From positions 3,393,001 to 3,457,000 of the forward strand of contig NZ_CP139141.1 of the NCBI RefSeq assembly GCF_034059295.1: 64,000 nt of DNA, in the 5' to 3' direction. The stretch comes from Pseudomonas sp. HR96. Its GTDB lineage: Bacteria; Pseudomonadota; Gammaproteobacteria; Pseudomonadales; Pseudomonadaceae. The notes beneath the pieces are model-generated. The model searched no databases. It was not told the DNA's origin and was given only the letters and a program-made list of their open reading frames with translations. Of this stretch, positions 25,385 through 33,614 are shown in pieces (position 1 is the stretch's first letter; the number at the start of each line of letters is the position of its first letter). Both the position numbers and the translations under genes were made by a program.

Positions 25385-26266
25385 CTACAGGGCTGGGACG
25401 CCCAGCAACACCCGCATGAACGCCCGCTTCAAAGCACTGTCCGGCTCGGTCCAGGCCAGACCGATGCCCGCCCCTGGCAATGCCAGCGCCAATGGCCGGG
25501 TGACCACCCCTGGCGGCAGCGCCGAGGCCGCCTGGGCGGGCACCAGGCCGATGCCCTGCCCGGCGGCCACCAACGCCAGCATGGTGGTGAACTCGCCCAG
25601 CTCCAACGCCCAGTGCAATTGCAGGCCCAGCTGATGGAAGGCCACCAGCATCAGGTCATGCAGCCCCGGGGCGAACTTGCGAGCCAACACGAACAGCGGC
25701 CGCGTCGCCAGCTGGCTCGGCTGCACCTGCTCGGCGGCGGCCAGCGGGTCGCCCTGGGGCATCGCCACCACCAGGCCTTCGCTGAACAACAGACGCGTGT
25801 GCACGCCGGGCACGCTCAATGGCATGCGCACCAGGCCCAGATCCAGTGAATTATCCAGCAGCGCCCGCACCTGCATCGGTGATGGCAGATCCTTGAGCTC
25901 CAGTTCGACGCCCGGCAATTGTTCACGCAAGGCTCGCAGCAGACTGGGCAACAGATGCGCCAATACCGAAGACACGAAGGCCACGCGCAGCAGGCCCACC
26001 TCCCCGCTCTGGGCCTGGCGCACCACTTCGACGGTGCGCGCAGCCTGGCGCAAGGTCGCCAGCGCCTCGGGCAGCATCAGCCGGCCCTGCTCGGTGAGAG
26101 CGACATGATGGCGGTCGCGCTCGAACAGACGCGCCCCGACGCTCTCCTCCAGCGCCCGGATCTGCGCGCTAAGCGCCGGTTGCACGATGTGCAGGCGCGC
26201 CGCCGCACGGCCGAAATGCAGCTCTTCGGCCAGCGCGGCGAAGGCGCGAAGGTGCTTGAGGTCCAT
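25385..26266 (-). CDS. LysR-family transcriptional regulator
   Basis: 293 residues from MDLKHLRAFAALAEELHFGR. N-terminal winged HTH (HFGRAAARLHIVQPALSAQIRALEE) and a two-lobe effector domain (EVGLLRVAFVSSVLAHLLP onward). The upstream in-frame ATG is rejected because the LysR fold starts at this Met. It is divergent from the SDR-AroE-MFS operon with a 147-bp shared promoter carrying a symmetric T-N11-A site (26305-26329). It should therefore sense the compound imported by the operon, probably a shikimate/quinate-like acid, and auto-regulate. Confidence 0.92.
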   Translation of the reverse strand: MDLKHLRAFAALAEELHFGRAAARLHIVQPALSAQIRALEESVGARLFERDRHHVALTEQGRLMLPEALATLRQAARTVEVVRQAQSGEVGLLRVAFVSSVLAHLLPSLLRALREQLPGVELELKDLPSPMQVRALLDNSLDLGLVRMPLSVPGVHTRLLFSEGLVVAMPQGDPLAAAEQVQPSQLATRPLFVLARKFAPGLHDLMLVAFHQLGLQLHWALELGEFTTMLALVAAGQGIGLVPAQAASALPPGVVTRPLALALPGAGIGLAWTEPDSALKRAFMRVLLGVPAL

Positions 26267-26304
26267 ACCTTGATCCTGTGGTGATGAAAATCCCGGAGCA
26301 CGCT

Positions 26305-26329
26305 TGGTGATCACATTCGGTGATGACCA
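26305..26329. promoter_or_regulatory. LysR-type operator (interrupted palindrome)
   Basis: TGGTgATCAC-N5-GTGATgACCA: ten-base half-sites, nine bases symmetric in each, centred on ATTCG, with an internal T-N11-A core (ATCAC-N5-GTGAT). It sits 39 bases upstream of the LysR start and 85 bases upstream of the SDR start, the usual place for a recognition site in a divergent LysR promoter. A further GGTGAT copy occurs near 26278-26283, a possible activation half-site. Confidence 0.6.
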
Positions 26330-26413
26330 TATCAGCACATACGATTGGCGCTCGCCAGCATTCGGCGCTCAACTGGATGCATTGCCCAACAACAAGAAAC
26401 GAGGAGGCAGCCC

Positions 26414-27184
26414 ATGCCCACCCCTGACCCCTTCCGCCTCGACGATCGCCGCGCTCTCGTTACCGGCTCGGTGCGCGGCATCGGCCTGACCCTGGCCCGC
26501 GGCCTGGCCGCTGCCGGCGCCACCGTGGTGATCAACGGCCGTCATGCCGCCGCCGCCGAGGACGTCTGCGCGACCTTGCGCAGCGAAGGCATCGACGCCG
26601 ACTTCAGTGCCTTCGACGTCGCCGAACACGCCGAGGTCGCCGCCGCTGTCGACGCCCTCGAACAACGCCTGGGCGCCATCGACATTCTCGTCAACAACGC
26701 CGGCATCCAGCATCGCGCGGCGCTTGAGGATTTCACCAGCGCTGATTGGCAGCGGCTGATGCGCACCAACCTGGACGGCGTGTTCAACGTTTCCCAGGCG
26801 GTGGCACGGCACATGATCGGCCGCGGCCAGGGCAAGATCATCAACATTGGCTCGGTGCAAAGCGAGCTGGCCCGGCCGACCATCGCGCCCTACGCCGCCA
26901 GCAAGGGCGCTGTGCGCATGCTGACCCGTGGCATGTGCGCCGACTGGGCGCGGCACGGCTTGCAGATCAACGGGCTGGCGCCGGGCTACTTCCAGACCGA
27001 ACTCAATCGCGCCCTGGTCGACGACCCGGCATTCTCCGAATGGCTGTGCCAGCGCACCCCCGCCGGGCGCTGGGGCAAGGTCGAGGAACTGTGCGGCGCG
27101 GCGGTGTTTCTGGCTTCCCCCGCGGCCGACTTCGTCAACGGCCAGATGCTCTACGTCGATGGCGGCCTGACCAGCGTCGTCTAA
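26414..27184 (+). CDS. short-chain dehydrogenase/reductase (gluconate 5-dehydrogenase-like)
   Basis: 256 residues; GAGGAGG precedes the ATG at 26414. Classical SDR: NAD(P) motif TGSVRGIGLTLARG, NNAG, catalytic Ser in NIGSVQSELARP and YAASKGA (Tyr-x3-Lys), C-terminal YVDGG. Closest in character to gluconate 5-dehydrogenase/2-keto-3-deoxy type SDRs. In context with an AroE-like enzyme and a ShiA-like transporter it may oxidise a second hydroxyl of a cyclohexane carboxylic acid such as quinate or a dihydroshikimate. The last codons and stop are tandemly duplicated in the DNA (27170-27203). Confidence 0.88.
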   Translation: MPTPDPFRLDDRRALVTGSVRGIGLTLARGLAAAGATVVINGRHAAAAEDVCATLRSEGIDADFSAFDVAEHAEVAAAVDALEQRLGAIDILVNNAGIQHRAALEDFTSADWQRLMRTNLDGVFNVSQAVARHMIGRGQGKIINIGSVQSELARPTIAPYAASKGAVRMLTRGMCADWARHGLQINGLAPGYFQTELNRALVDDPAFSEWLCQRTPAGRWGKVEELCGAAVFLASPAADFVNGQMLYVDGGLTSVV

Positions 27185-27203
27185 CTACCAGCGTCGTCTA
27201 ACT
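27170..27203 (+). repeat. 17-bp perfect tandem duplication across the SDR stop codon
   Basis: ACCAGCGTCGTCTAACT occurs twice head-to-tail (27170-27186 and 27187-27203). The first copy encodes the last residues (TSVV) plus the TAA stop, and the second copy lies in the spacer before aroE. It looks like a recent slippage or repair duplication; the protein is unchanged because translation ends in copy one. Confidence 0.9.
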
Positions 27204-27221
27204 GCAGATCAAGGATGCGCC

Positions 27222-28037
27222 ATGCCCACTTCCCTTCCCATCCTGTGCGGCTCGATCATGGGCTCGCCGTTCTCGCTCAGCGCCAAGATCCATAACGCCG
27301 CCTACGCCGAGCTGGGCCTGGACTATACCTTCGTCTGCTTCGGCGTCGACGACCCCGAAGCCGCCGTGCAGGCCATCCGCACCCTGGGCGTGCGCGGCAT
27401 GAATGTGTCGATGCCGTACAAGCAGGCGGTGATACCGTTTCTCGACGCCATCGACGAGTCGGCCCAGGCCATTGGTGCGGTCAATACCATCAACAATATC
27501 GACGGCCACCTCACCGGTTACAACACCGACCACCTGGGCGCCGTGCGCGCCTTGCAGGAAGTGCAGCGCCTGCGCGGCAAGCGCGTGGCGCTGCTGGGCG
27601 CGGGCGGCGCAGCACGGGCCGTGGCCTATGGCTGCCGCGCAGCGGGCGCCGAAGTGCAGGTGTTCAACCGCAACGCCGAGCGCGGCCAGAGGCTGGCCGC
27701 CGACCTGCAGGTGCGCTATGCCGGTGATATCGGTGCCTTCAGCGCCGAGGCCTTCGACCTGGTGGTCAACGCCACCTCGGTCGGCTTCAAGGACCCCGCC
27801 AGCAACCCGCTGGACGGGCGTCTGGCACCGCACCTGCTGGTCATGGACGTGGCCTTCATGCCGGTGCGCACCGCCCTGCTCAAGCAGGCCCAGGCGCTGG
27901 GCTGCCGCACCGTCGCCGGCACTCGCATGCTGGTGCACCAGGCCTGTCGGCAGATCGAGCTGTACACCGGCTGCGACGCGCCCATCGAAGTGATGGAACG
28001 AGCCATGCTGGCGCAAATCCAGCGGCTGAACCTGTAG
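27222..28037 (+). CDS. shikimate dehydrogenase-like (AroE paralogue)
   Basis: 271 residues. Substrate-binding N domain: GSPFSLSAKIHNAAYAELGL (the Ser-Leu-Ser signature), NVSMPYKQAV with the catalytic Lys, and NTDHLGA with the catalytic Asp partner. NAD(P) domain: LGAGGAARAVAYGCRAAGA then NRNAERG, which resembles NADP-binding AroE. It lacks any neighbouring aromatic-pathway gene and instead sits with an SDR and an MHS importer, so a catabolic quinate/shikimate dehydrogenase role is more likely than biosynthesis. It is the second gene of the LysR-controlled operon. Confidence 0.88.
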   Translation: MPTSLPILCGSIMGSPFSLSAKIHNAAYAELGLDYTFVCFGVDDPEAAVQAIRTLGVRGMNVSMPYKQAVIPFLDAIDESAQAIGAVNTINNIDGHLTGYNTDHLGAVRALQEVQRLRGKRVALLGAGGAARAVAYGCRAAGAEVQVFNRNAERGQRLAADLQVRYAGDIGAFSAEAFDLVVNATSVGFKDPASNPLDGRLAPHLLVMDVAFMPVRTALLKQAQALGCRTVAGTRMLVHQACRQIELYTGCDAPIEVMERAMLAQIQRLNL

Positions 28038-28113
28038 GCACGCCACTTCCCACATCACAACAAGACGCCCGCTGCGGCGCGCACCCGGCGCCCGCATAAA
28101 CGAGGACTGCAGC

Positions 28114-29568
28114 ATGAGTACAGCACAGCACACCCACCACTCGGCGCCCGACGAGCACAGCGTCAGCAGCGGCGACCTCAAGCGCGCCGCCTGGGCCTGC
28201 TCGCTGGGCAGCGCCCTGGAGTACTACGACTTTGCCTTGTACAGCCTGGCCTCGGCGCTGATTTTCGGGCCGCTGTTCTTTCCCGAACAAACCCGCACCA
28301 TGGCCTTGATCGCCAGCTTCGGCACCTACTTTCTGGGCTTTGCGGTGCGCCCCCTGGGTGGCGTGCTGTTCGGCATGGTCGGCGACCGTATCGGGCGCAA
28401 GTTCGTGCTTTCGGCCACGGTGCTGCTGATGGGCGTGTCGAGCACCCTGATCGGCGCATTGCCGACCTTCCACGACGCCGGTTACCTGGCCCCGGTGCTG
28501 CTTGTTCTGCTGCGCCTGCTGCAAGGCCTGGGCGCCGGCGCCGAGCAGGCGGGGGCGGCGGTGATGATGACCGAATACGCGCCCCGGGGCCGCCGTGGCT
28601 TTTTTGCCGCCCTGCCATTTCTCGGCATCCAGCTGGGTACTATCCTGGCCGCCGTGGTGTATTTCTTCGTGGTCAGCAGCAGCGAGCACGTCACCGAGAC
28701 CTGGCTATGGCGCCTGCCGTTCTTCCTCAGCCTGCTGATCGTCGGCGTCGGCCTGTGGATGCGCCTGCGCCTCAAGGAGTCGCCCACTTTCATACGCCTG
28801 AAGGCGCTCAAGCGCGAAACCGGCAACCCGCTGCACAGCGCCTTCAAGCATTCGAAAAAGACCCTGTTGATCGGCGTGGGCCTGCGCTTGGCAGAAAACG
28901 GTGGCTCGTCCATCTACCAGGCGCTGGCCGTCAGCTACATCGTCAACGTGGTGGGGCTCAAGGGCCCGGTGGGCGTGCTGACGCTGATCTGCGCCGCCAG
29001 CGTCGGCGCCATTGTCACGCCGCTGGCCGGGCGCATCAGCGACCGTTTCGGGCGGGTCAAGGTGTATCGCTTCTTCGCCCTGCTGCAATTGGCCTTGGCG
29101 TTTCCGGTGTGGTGGGTGCTGAGCCTGGGCAACGTAGCCGCGAGCATTGTCGCCATCGCCATTGCCCTGGGCGTCGGCACCTGGGGCATGTTCGGCACCC
29201 AGGCATCGTTGATGCCCGAGCTGTTCGGCTCGCGCCATCGCTACATGGGCGTGTCGATCGCCCGCGAGGCCTCGGCGGTGATCGCCGGCGGCATCGCGCC
29301 GATGATCGGCGCCGGCATCATCGCCTTGGTGGTGCTGGGCAATGCAGGCCTGGCTCGCCCCGGCCTGGGCGCCTGGCTACCGATTGCCGGGTACCTGGCC
29401 GTGCTCACGTTGATCACCCTGTACACCACCTTCAAGATGCCGGAAACCCTCAACCGCGACCTCGACGAGCCGCGTGATGCGCTGCAGGTGCATGAGGACG
29501 AGCTCAGGTCGCAGGCGAACGGCCACGTCCGGCAAACCGTTGCCACAGCTTCGGCCCCGCTACGTTGA
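28114..29568 (+). CDS. ShiA-like MHS transporter (shikimate/related acid importer)
   Basis: 484 residues, 12 TM helices with a His-rich polar N terminus. MHS signature: CSLGSALEYYDFALYSLASA in TM1, GDRIGRKFVLSA loop 2-3, RLLQGLGAGAEQAGAAVMM, and GRISDRFGRVKV loop 8-9. It resembles E. coli ShiA and other alpha-ketoglutarate/shikimate H+ symporters. It ends the operon LysR//SDR-aroE-MFS and supplies the pathway substrate. Its last 65 bases overlap the end of the convergent EamA gene. Confidence 0.9.
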   Translation: MSTAQHTHHSAPDEHSVSSGDLKRAAWACSLGSALEYYDFALYSLASALIFGPLFFPEQTRTMALIASFGTYFLGFAVRPLGGVLFGMVGDRIGRKFVLSATVLLMGVSSTLIGALPTFHDAGYLAPVLLVLLRLLQGLGAGAEQAGAAVMMTEYAPRGRRGFFAALPFLGIQLGTILAAVVYFFVVSSSEHVTETWLWRLPFFLSLLIVGVGLWMRLRLKESPTFIRLKALKRETGNPLHSAFKHSKKTLLIGVGLRLAENGGSSIYQALAVSYIVNVVGLKGPVGVLTLICAASVGAIVTPLAGRISDRFGRVKVYRFFALLQLALAFPVWWVLSLGNVAASIVAIAIALGVGTWGMFGTQASLMPELFGSRHRYMGVSIAREASAVIAGGIAPMIGAGIIALVVLGNAGLARPGLGAWLPIAGYLAVLTLITLYTTFKMPETLNRDLDEPRDALQVHEDELRSQANGHVRQTVATASAPLR

Positions 29569-30400
29569 CCACCAACCCGGCCATCACCAGCAAGCCGCCG
29601 GCGCACTGCAAGGCGCTCAGGCGCTCGCCCAGCAGCAGCGCCGAAGAGCTCAGGCCGACCACCGGCACCAGCAGGGAAAACGGCGCCACGCGCCCGGTGG
29701 GGTAGCGCGACAGCAGCTTGCTCCAGCTGATGTAGCCAAACAGCGTGGCGACGAACGCCAGGTAGGCCAGCGACAGCAGCGAGCTCAGGCCGATGTTGCG
29801 CAGCGAATGCTCCACCAGCGCCGGGCCCTCGAGCCACAGCGACATGCCGAGAAATGGCAGCGGCGGCACGATCGCTCCCCACACTACCAGGGCCACCAGG
29901 TCGACGTGACCAAAGCGTCGCGTGATGATATTGCCCATCGCCCACATCGACGCTGCGCAGAGGGTCAGCAATACGGCCACCAGGGGCGTGGCGGCGCCAG
30001 TGTCCAGACCGATCAGCGCCAGGCCGGCTGCGGCGATCAGCAAGCCCAGCACACTGGCCACGCGCAGGCGCTCGCCGATGAACAGCGCGGCAAACAGTAG
30101 GGTGAAGAAGGCCTGTGCCTGCAGTACCAGCGAGGCCAGGCCCGGTGGCATGCCGTGGGCCATGCTCTCGAAGAGAAAGGCGAACTGACCGAACGAGATG
30201 GTTGCGCCGTAGGCCAGCAGCCAGACCCAGGGCAGCTGTGGCCGGCGAATGAAGAAGATCGCCGGTATCGCCACCAGGGTGAAGCGCAGGCACCCCAGCA
30301 GCATCGGCGGCAGGCCATCCAGGCCGTACTTGATCACGACAAAGTTGAGGCCCCAGGCAATGATGACCAACAGGGCCAGGCACAGATCTTTGGGCGACAT
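29504..30400 (-). CDS. EamA/DMT-family exporter
   Basis: 298 residues with ten hydrophobic helices in two EamA repeats (repeat 1 from LCLALLVIIAWGLNFVVIKYG; repeat 2 from VAVLLTLCAASMWAMGNIITRRFG). It resembles E. coli EamA (YdeD), an O-acetylserine/cysteine exporter, but the substrate is not readable from sequence. Inner membrane. It is convergent with the ShiA-like transporter and overlaps it by 65 bases at the 3' ends. Confidence 0.88.
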   Translation of the reverse strand: MSPKDLCLALLVIIAWGLNFVVIKYGLDGLPPMLLGCLRFTLVAIPAIFFIRRPQLPWVWLLAYGATISFGQFAFLFESMAHGMPPGLASLVLQAQAFFTLLFAALFIGERLRVASVLGLLIAAAGLALIGLDTGAATPLVAVLLTLCAASMWAMGNIITRRFGHVDLVALVVWGAIVPPLPFLGMSLWLEGPALVEHSLRNIGLSSLLSLAYLAFVATLFGYISWSKLLSRYPTGRVAPFSLLVPVVGLSSSALLLGERLSALQCAGGLLVMAGLVVNVAGPKLWQRFAGRGRSPAT

Positions 30401-30521
30401 CGCTATTCCTTGGCAGGGTGAACGGTGGCGCGCAGTCTATTGGATTTATAGGGTGGGTGTCTGTCTTGAGGTTCAAGATGGCCATCATCGGCCACCCTGA
30501 CCCGCGTCAACGACGATTCCG

Positions 30522-31706
30522 TCAGCGCCCCAACGCCCACTGCCGGCAGTGCTCCAGATACCCCTGCTCGTGGCTGCCCACCAGCTGCACCACGCTGGTC
30601 CACAGCCACGAGGGCGCGGCCAGGTCCTTGGCGTGGTTGAGCTGCAGGTCGGCCAGCCAGGCCTTGCGGGTGGCGGCGTCCATCTGCCGGGCGTGGGCCA
30701 CGCCGACCACCTGAGCCAGGTAGGCGGCGGCGGCCATGGCATCGGTCTGGCTGAGGTTGTCGATGTCCAGCTTCATGTCCTGGGGCAACAGCTCGCGGAT
30801 GAACACACCCTGGTCGAGAAAACGCGTGGCCAGCATCCGCTCGCCCAGCGCCGGCGACAGCTGGCGCGCGCCCTCGACCACGCGTTTGGCGTTGTCACGT
30901 GGCATGTGCGTGCGCGAAGCCCGTGGCGCCGCGGCGGCCACCGCCTGCTTGACGTCGATCAGGCAGTACTCCTGGTCGTCGCCCGTGCCTACGCCAAGCA
31001 GCACCGCGTAGCGCAGCAGCCCCAGCGAACTGCAGCCCTTGACCCAATAGGCAGCATCCAGCAGCTCCACCTCGGCATCGTCCGGACGGCCCTTGAGCGA
31101 GGTCACCAGCTGGTGCAACTCGGGCGTGGCGCACAGGGCCTGGATCGCCGACTTCTCGTCGCGCGCCAGTGGCCAGAAGCTCTTGCCCTGGGGAATGGTC
31201 GGCCGGGCGTTGTCGATACGCTCCTTGGCCAGGTGCTTCCAGGTCCGCTTGACCGCGCTGCGCATGCCGGATGCCACCTGCGGCGGGCGTTCCAGTTCGG
31301 TGCCGGGACGCAGCTTGAACGCCTGCATGTAGCCGCGCATCATCTCCTCGAGCATGCGCGCAGTGGTCACCCCCGGCAGGTCGGAGCCGCGCGCGGCGGT
31401 GGCCAGCGACAGCGCCAGGCGCACCAGGTCGTGCACCGGATTGCCGATCACGGTCTGGTCGAGGTCGCGGATGTGCATGCCGATCTGCCCGTGGCGGTCA
31501 CCCGTAGGACCGAGGTTGCCGGCATGGCAGTCGCCGCAGATCCACACATGTGGGCCCTGGGGCAGGCGTCGTCCACGCTGGCTGTGCAGCCATTCATAGA
31601 ACTGCACCGTACTGCCACGCACATAGGCATGGGCCGAGCGGGCCATTTTTTCGTTGCGCAATTGCTTGAGGATGTCGGCGCGGGCAGATCGGCTGGGTAA
31701 TTTCAT
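30522..31706 (-). CDS. DUF2252 family protein (kinase-like fold)
   Basis: 394 residues from MKLPSRSARADILKQLR; no clear Shine-Dalgarno, so the start is tentative (Met21 of this reading, MARSAHAYVRG, is the alternative). Motifs: AHAYVRGSTVQFYEW, WICGDCHAGNLGP (55-67) and HIRDLDQTVIGNPVHDLVRL (about 77-96). These resemble the catalytic and metal loops of aminoglycoside phosphotransferase/HipA-like folds, so an unknown small-molecule or protein kinase activity is plausible. The biological role is not known to me. It is divergent from the FUSC gene with a 103-bp promoter gap. Confidence 0.85.
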   Translation of the reverse strand: MKLPSRSARADILKQLRNEKMARSAHAYVRGSTVQFYEWLHSQRGRRLPQGPHVWICGDCHAGNLGPTGDRHGQIGMHIRDLDQTVIGNPVHDLVRLALSLATAARGSDLPGVTTARMLEEMMRGYMQAFKLRPGTELERPPQVASGMRSAVKRTWKHLAKERIDNARPTIPQGKSFWPLARDEKSAIQALCATPELHQLVTSLKGRPDDAEVELLDAAYWVKGCSSLGLLRYAVLLGVGTGDDQEYCLIDVKQAVAAAAPRASRTHMPRDNAKRVVEGARQLSPALGERMLATRFLDQGVFIRELLPQDMKLDIDNLSQTDAMAAAAYLAQVVGVAHARQMDAATRKAWLADLQLNHAKDLAAPSWLWTSVVQLVGSHEQGYLEHCRQWALGR

Positions 31707-31809
31707 TACAAAATATTTCGAAGAGAGAGATTGGTAGACGCAGGGCTGCGCAGTTGGTTCTAAACCTTTGCTATGCTCGTGCGCTCGACTTCGCAAAGCA
31801 CCCGCCTAC

Positions 31810-32877
31810 ATGTCCCACCGTTTCGTTCACACCCTGGTCTCAGGGTCTCGCCGCCTGCTGCGCCCGCTGTTCGACCCCTATCGCCGCTACCGCCATGCCC
31901 GCCTGATCCACGCCGCGCGGGTGGTGATGGGGCTCCTGGTGTCGATACTGCTGACCACCGGCATTCACCTGCCCCACGGTGAATGGGCCTCGGTGACCCT
32001 GCTGATCGTCATCGGCGGCCTGCAGCACCACGGCAACATCGGCAAGAAATCCGTGGAGCGCGCCTACGGCACCTTGATCGGCGCGGGCCTCGGCCTGCTG
32101 GTGGTGGCGCAGCAGAACTACCTGGGGCTGCCCTTGCTGACCTACCTGCTGATGTCGGTGGCCTGCGGTTTCTTCGCCTACCACGCCATCGGCAAGGGTG
32201 GCTATACCGCCCTGCTCTCGGCCATCACCCTGTTCATCGTCGCCGGGCACGGCGACAACCCGCTCAGCGACGGCCTGTGGCGCACCGTCGACATCCTCAT
32301 CGGCATTGTCCTGGCTTTGGCTTTCTCCTTCGCCCTGCCGCTCTATGCGGTCTACTCCTGGCGCTACAACCTGGCCGACGGCCTGCGCGGCTGCGCCCAG
32401 GTCTACAAACGCATCATCCGTGGCGAGGCGGTGGGCAGCGACGAGCACCTCAAATTGATGCGCAAGCTCAACCTGATCATGCTGCAACTGCGCTCGCTGA
32501 TGCCCTCGGTGTCCAAGGAGGTGCGTATCTCGGTGACCGAGCTGGACGCCATCCAGGGCCATTTCCGCCTGTGCCTGAGTACCCTTGAGCTGCTCGGCAA
32601 CCTGCGCCCGCCGGTCAGCGACGCCTATGCCATGGCGCAGCTGCAGTCGACCCTGGCCGCCGAGCACCGTCAACTGTCCCGCCAGCTGCTGGGCATGGCC
32701 CGAGCGCTCAAGGGCGGCGCCACCGCACGCCTGGGCCGTGGCGCCGACCCGGCGGTGACCGCCGCCGGCGCCCCTGCGCAGCTGGCCGGCTACGCACTGC
32801 TGACCCTGGAGCTGTTGAAAAACGTCGACGCCCTGCAACGCAAACTGGCGCAGACGTCGGGCCGATGGAAAATCTGA
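31810..32877 (+). CDS. FUSC-family inner membrane protein (AaeB-like)
   Basis: 355 residues from MSHRFVHTLVSG. A hydrophobic N-terminal half has about six TM helices (AARVVMGLLVSILLTTGIHL, VTLLIVIGGLQ, LGLPLLTYLLMSVACGFFAY, TALLSAITLFIVAGH, ILIGIVLALAFSFALPLY). The cytosolic C-terminal half is helical. It carries the GKKSVERAYGTLIGAGLG motif of fusaric acid resistance/AaeB proteins. It is half the length of a full AaeB and lacks a partner membrane fusion protein here, so an efflux role is uncertain. Confidence 0.85.
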   Translation: MSHRFVHTLVSGSRRLLRPLFDPYRRYRHARLIHAARVVMGLLVSILLTTGIHLPHGEWASVTLLIVIGGLQHHGNIGKKSVERAYGTLIGAGLGLLVVAQQNYLGLPLLTYLLMSVACGFFAYHAIGKGGYTALLSAITLFIVAGHGDNPLSDGLWRTVDILIGIVLALAFSFALPLYAVYSWRYNLADGLRGCAQVYKRIIRGEAVGSDEHLKLMRKLNLIMLQLRSLMPSVSKEVRISVTELDAIQGHFRLCLSTLELLGNLRPPVSDAYAMAQLQSTLAAEHRQLSRQLLGMARALKGGATARLGRGADPAVTAAGAPAQLAGYALLTLELLKNVDALQRKLAQTSGRWKI

Positions 32878-32957
32878 GGCACTAATCCTGGTGGGCGGCG
32901 TCCAGAACCTGACACCTATTGCCGAATGCCGGCTCCCAACCGCGAAGGACCTTGCCG

Positions 32958-33581
32958 ATGATCACCGTTCACCACCTCAACAATTCGCGCTCGCAGCGCA
33001 TCCTCTGGCTGCTGGAAGAGCTGGGGGTGCCCTACGAGCTGAAGTTCTACCAGCGCGACCCGCAGAGCAACCTGGCCCCGGCCGAGCTCAAGGCGATCAA
33101 CCCGCTGGGCAAGTCGCCGGTGATCCAGGACGGTCCGCACACGCTGATCGAGTCCGGTGCAATCATCGACTACCTGATCCGCCGCCACGGCGACGGCCGC
33201 CTGCAACCGGACCCGGCCTCCGCCACCTACGACGAGTACGTGCAATGGCTGCATTTCGCCGAAGGCTCGGCGATGCTGCCGCTGATGCTCAACCTCTACG
33301 TCGGCCGCCTGGGCGACGCCGGTGCGCCCCTGCAGCCACGGATCAAGAGCGAGCTGGCCAACTACCTGGGCTACTTGGACAACGCCTTGAGCCAGGTCGA
33401 CTACCTGCTGGGCGACGAGCTCAGCGGCGCCGACATCCAGATGAGCTTCATCGGCGAGATCGCCCGCAAGCAGGGCCTGCTGGGCCCATACCCGCACCTG
33501 TCGGCGTGGGTCGAGCGCTTCCAGGCGCGCCCGGCCTACAAGGCTGCGGTGAAAAAAGGCGGGGCCTACAGCTACGAGTAG
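32958..33581 (+). CDS. glutathione S-transferase
   Basis: 207 residues from MITVHHLNNSRSQRILWLLEE; AAGGA lies 8 bases before the ATG. Thioredoxin-like N domain with the Ser-Arg-Ser site (NSRSQR), the glutathione-binding cis-Pro (GKSPVI) and ESGAIIDYL. The all-helical C domain starts near residue 85 and carries the GADIQMSF N-capping region. It probably conjugates or reduces electrophiles in the cytosol. Single gene; it converges with the SfnB-like gene, 33 bp apart. Confidence 0.92.
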   Translation: MITVHHLNNSRSQRILWLLEELGVPYELKFYQRDPQSNLAPAELKAINPLGKSPVIQDGPHTLIESGAIIDYLIRRHGDGRLQPDPASATYDEYVQWLHFAEGSAMLPLMLNLYVGRLGDAGAPLQPRIKSELANYLGYLDNALSQVDYLLGDELSGADIQMSFIGEIARKQGLLGPYPHLSAWVERFQARPAYKAAVKKGGAYSYE

Positions 33582-33614
33582 GACCGAGCTTGTTCGGCAA
33601 CCGCAGACCCCAGA

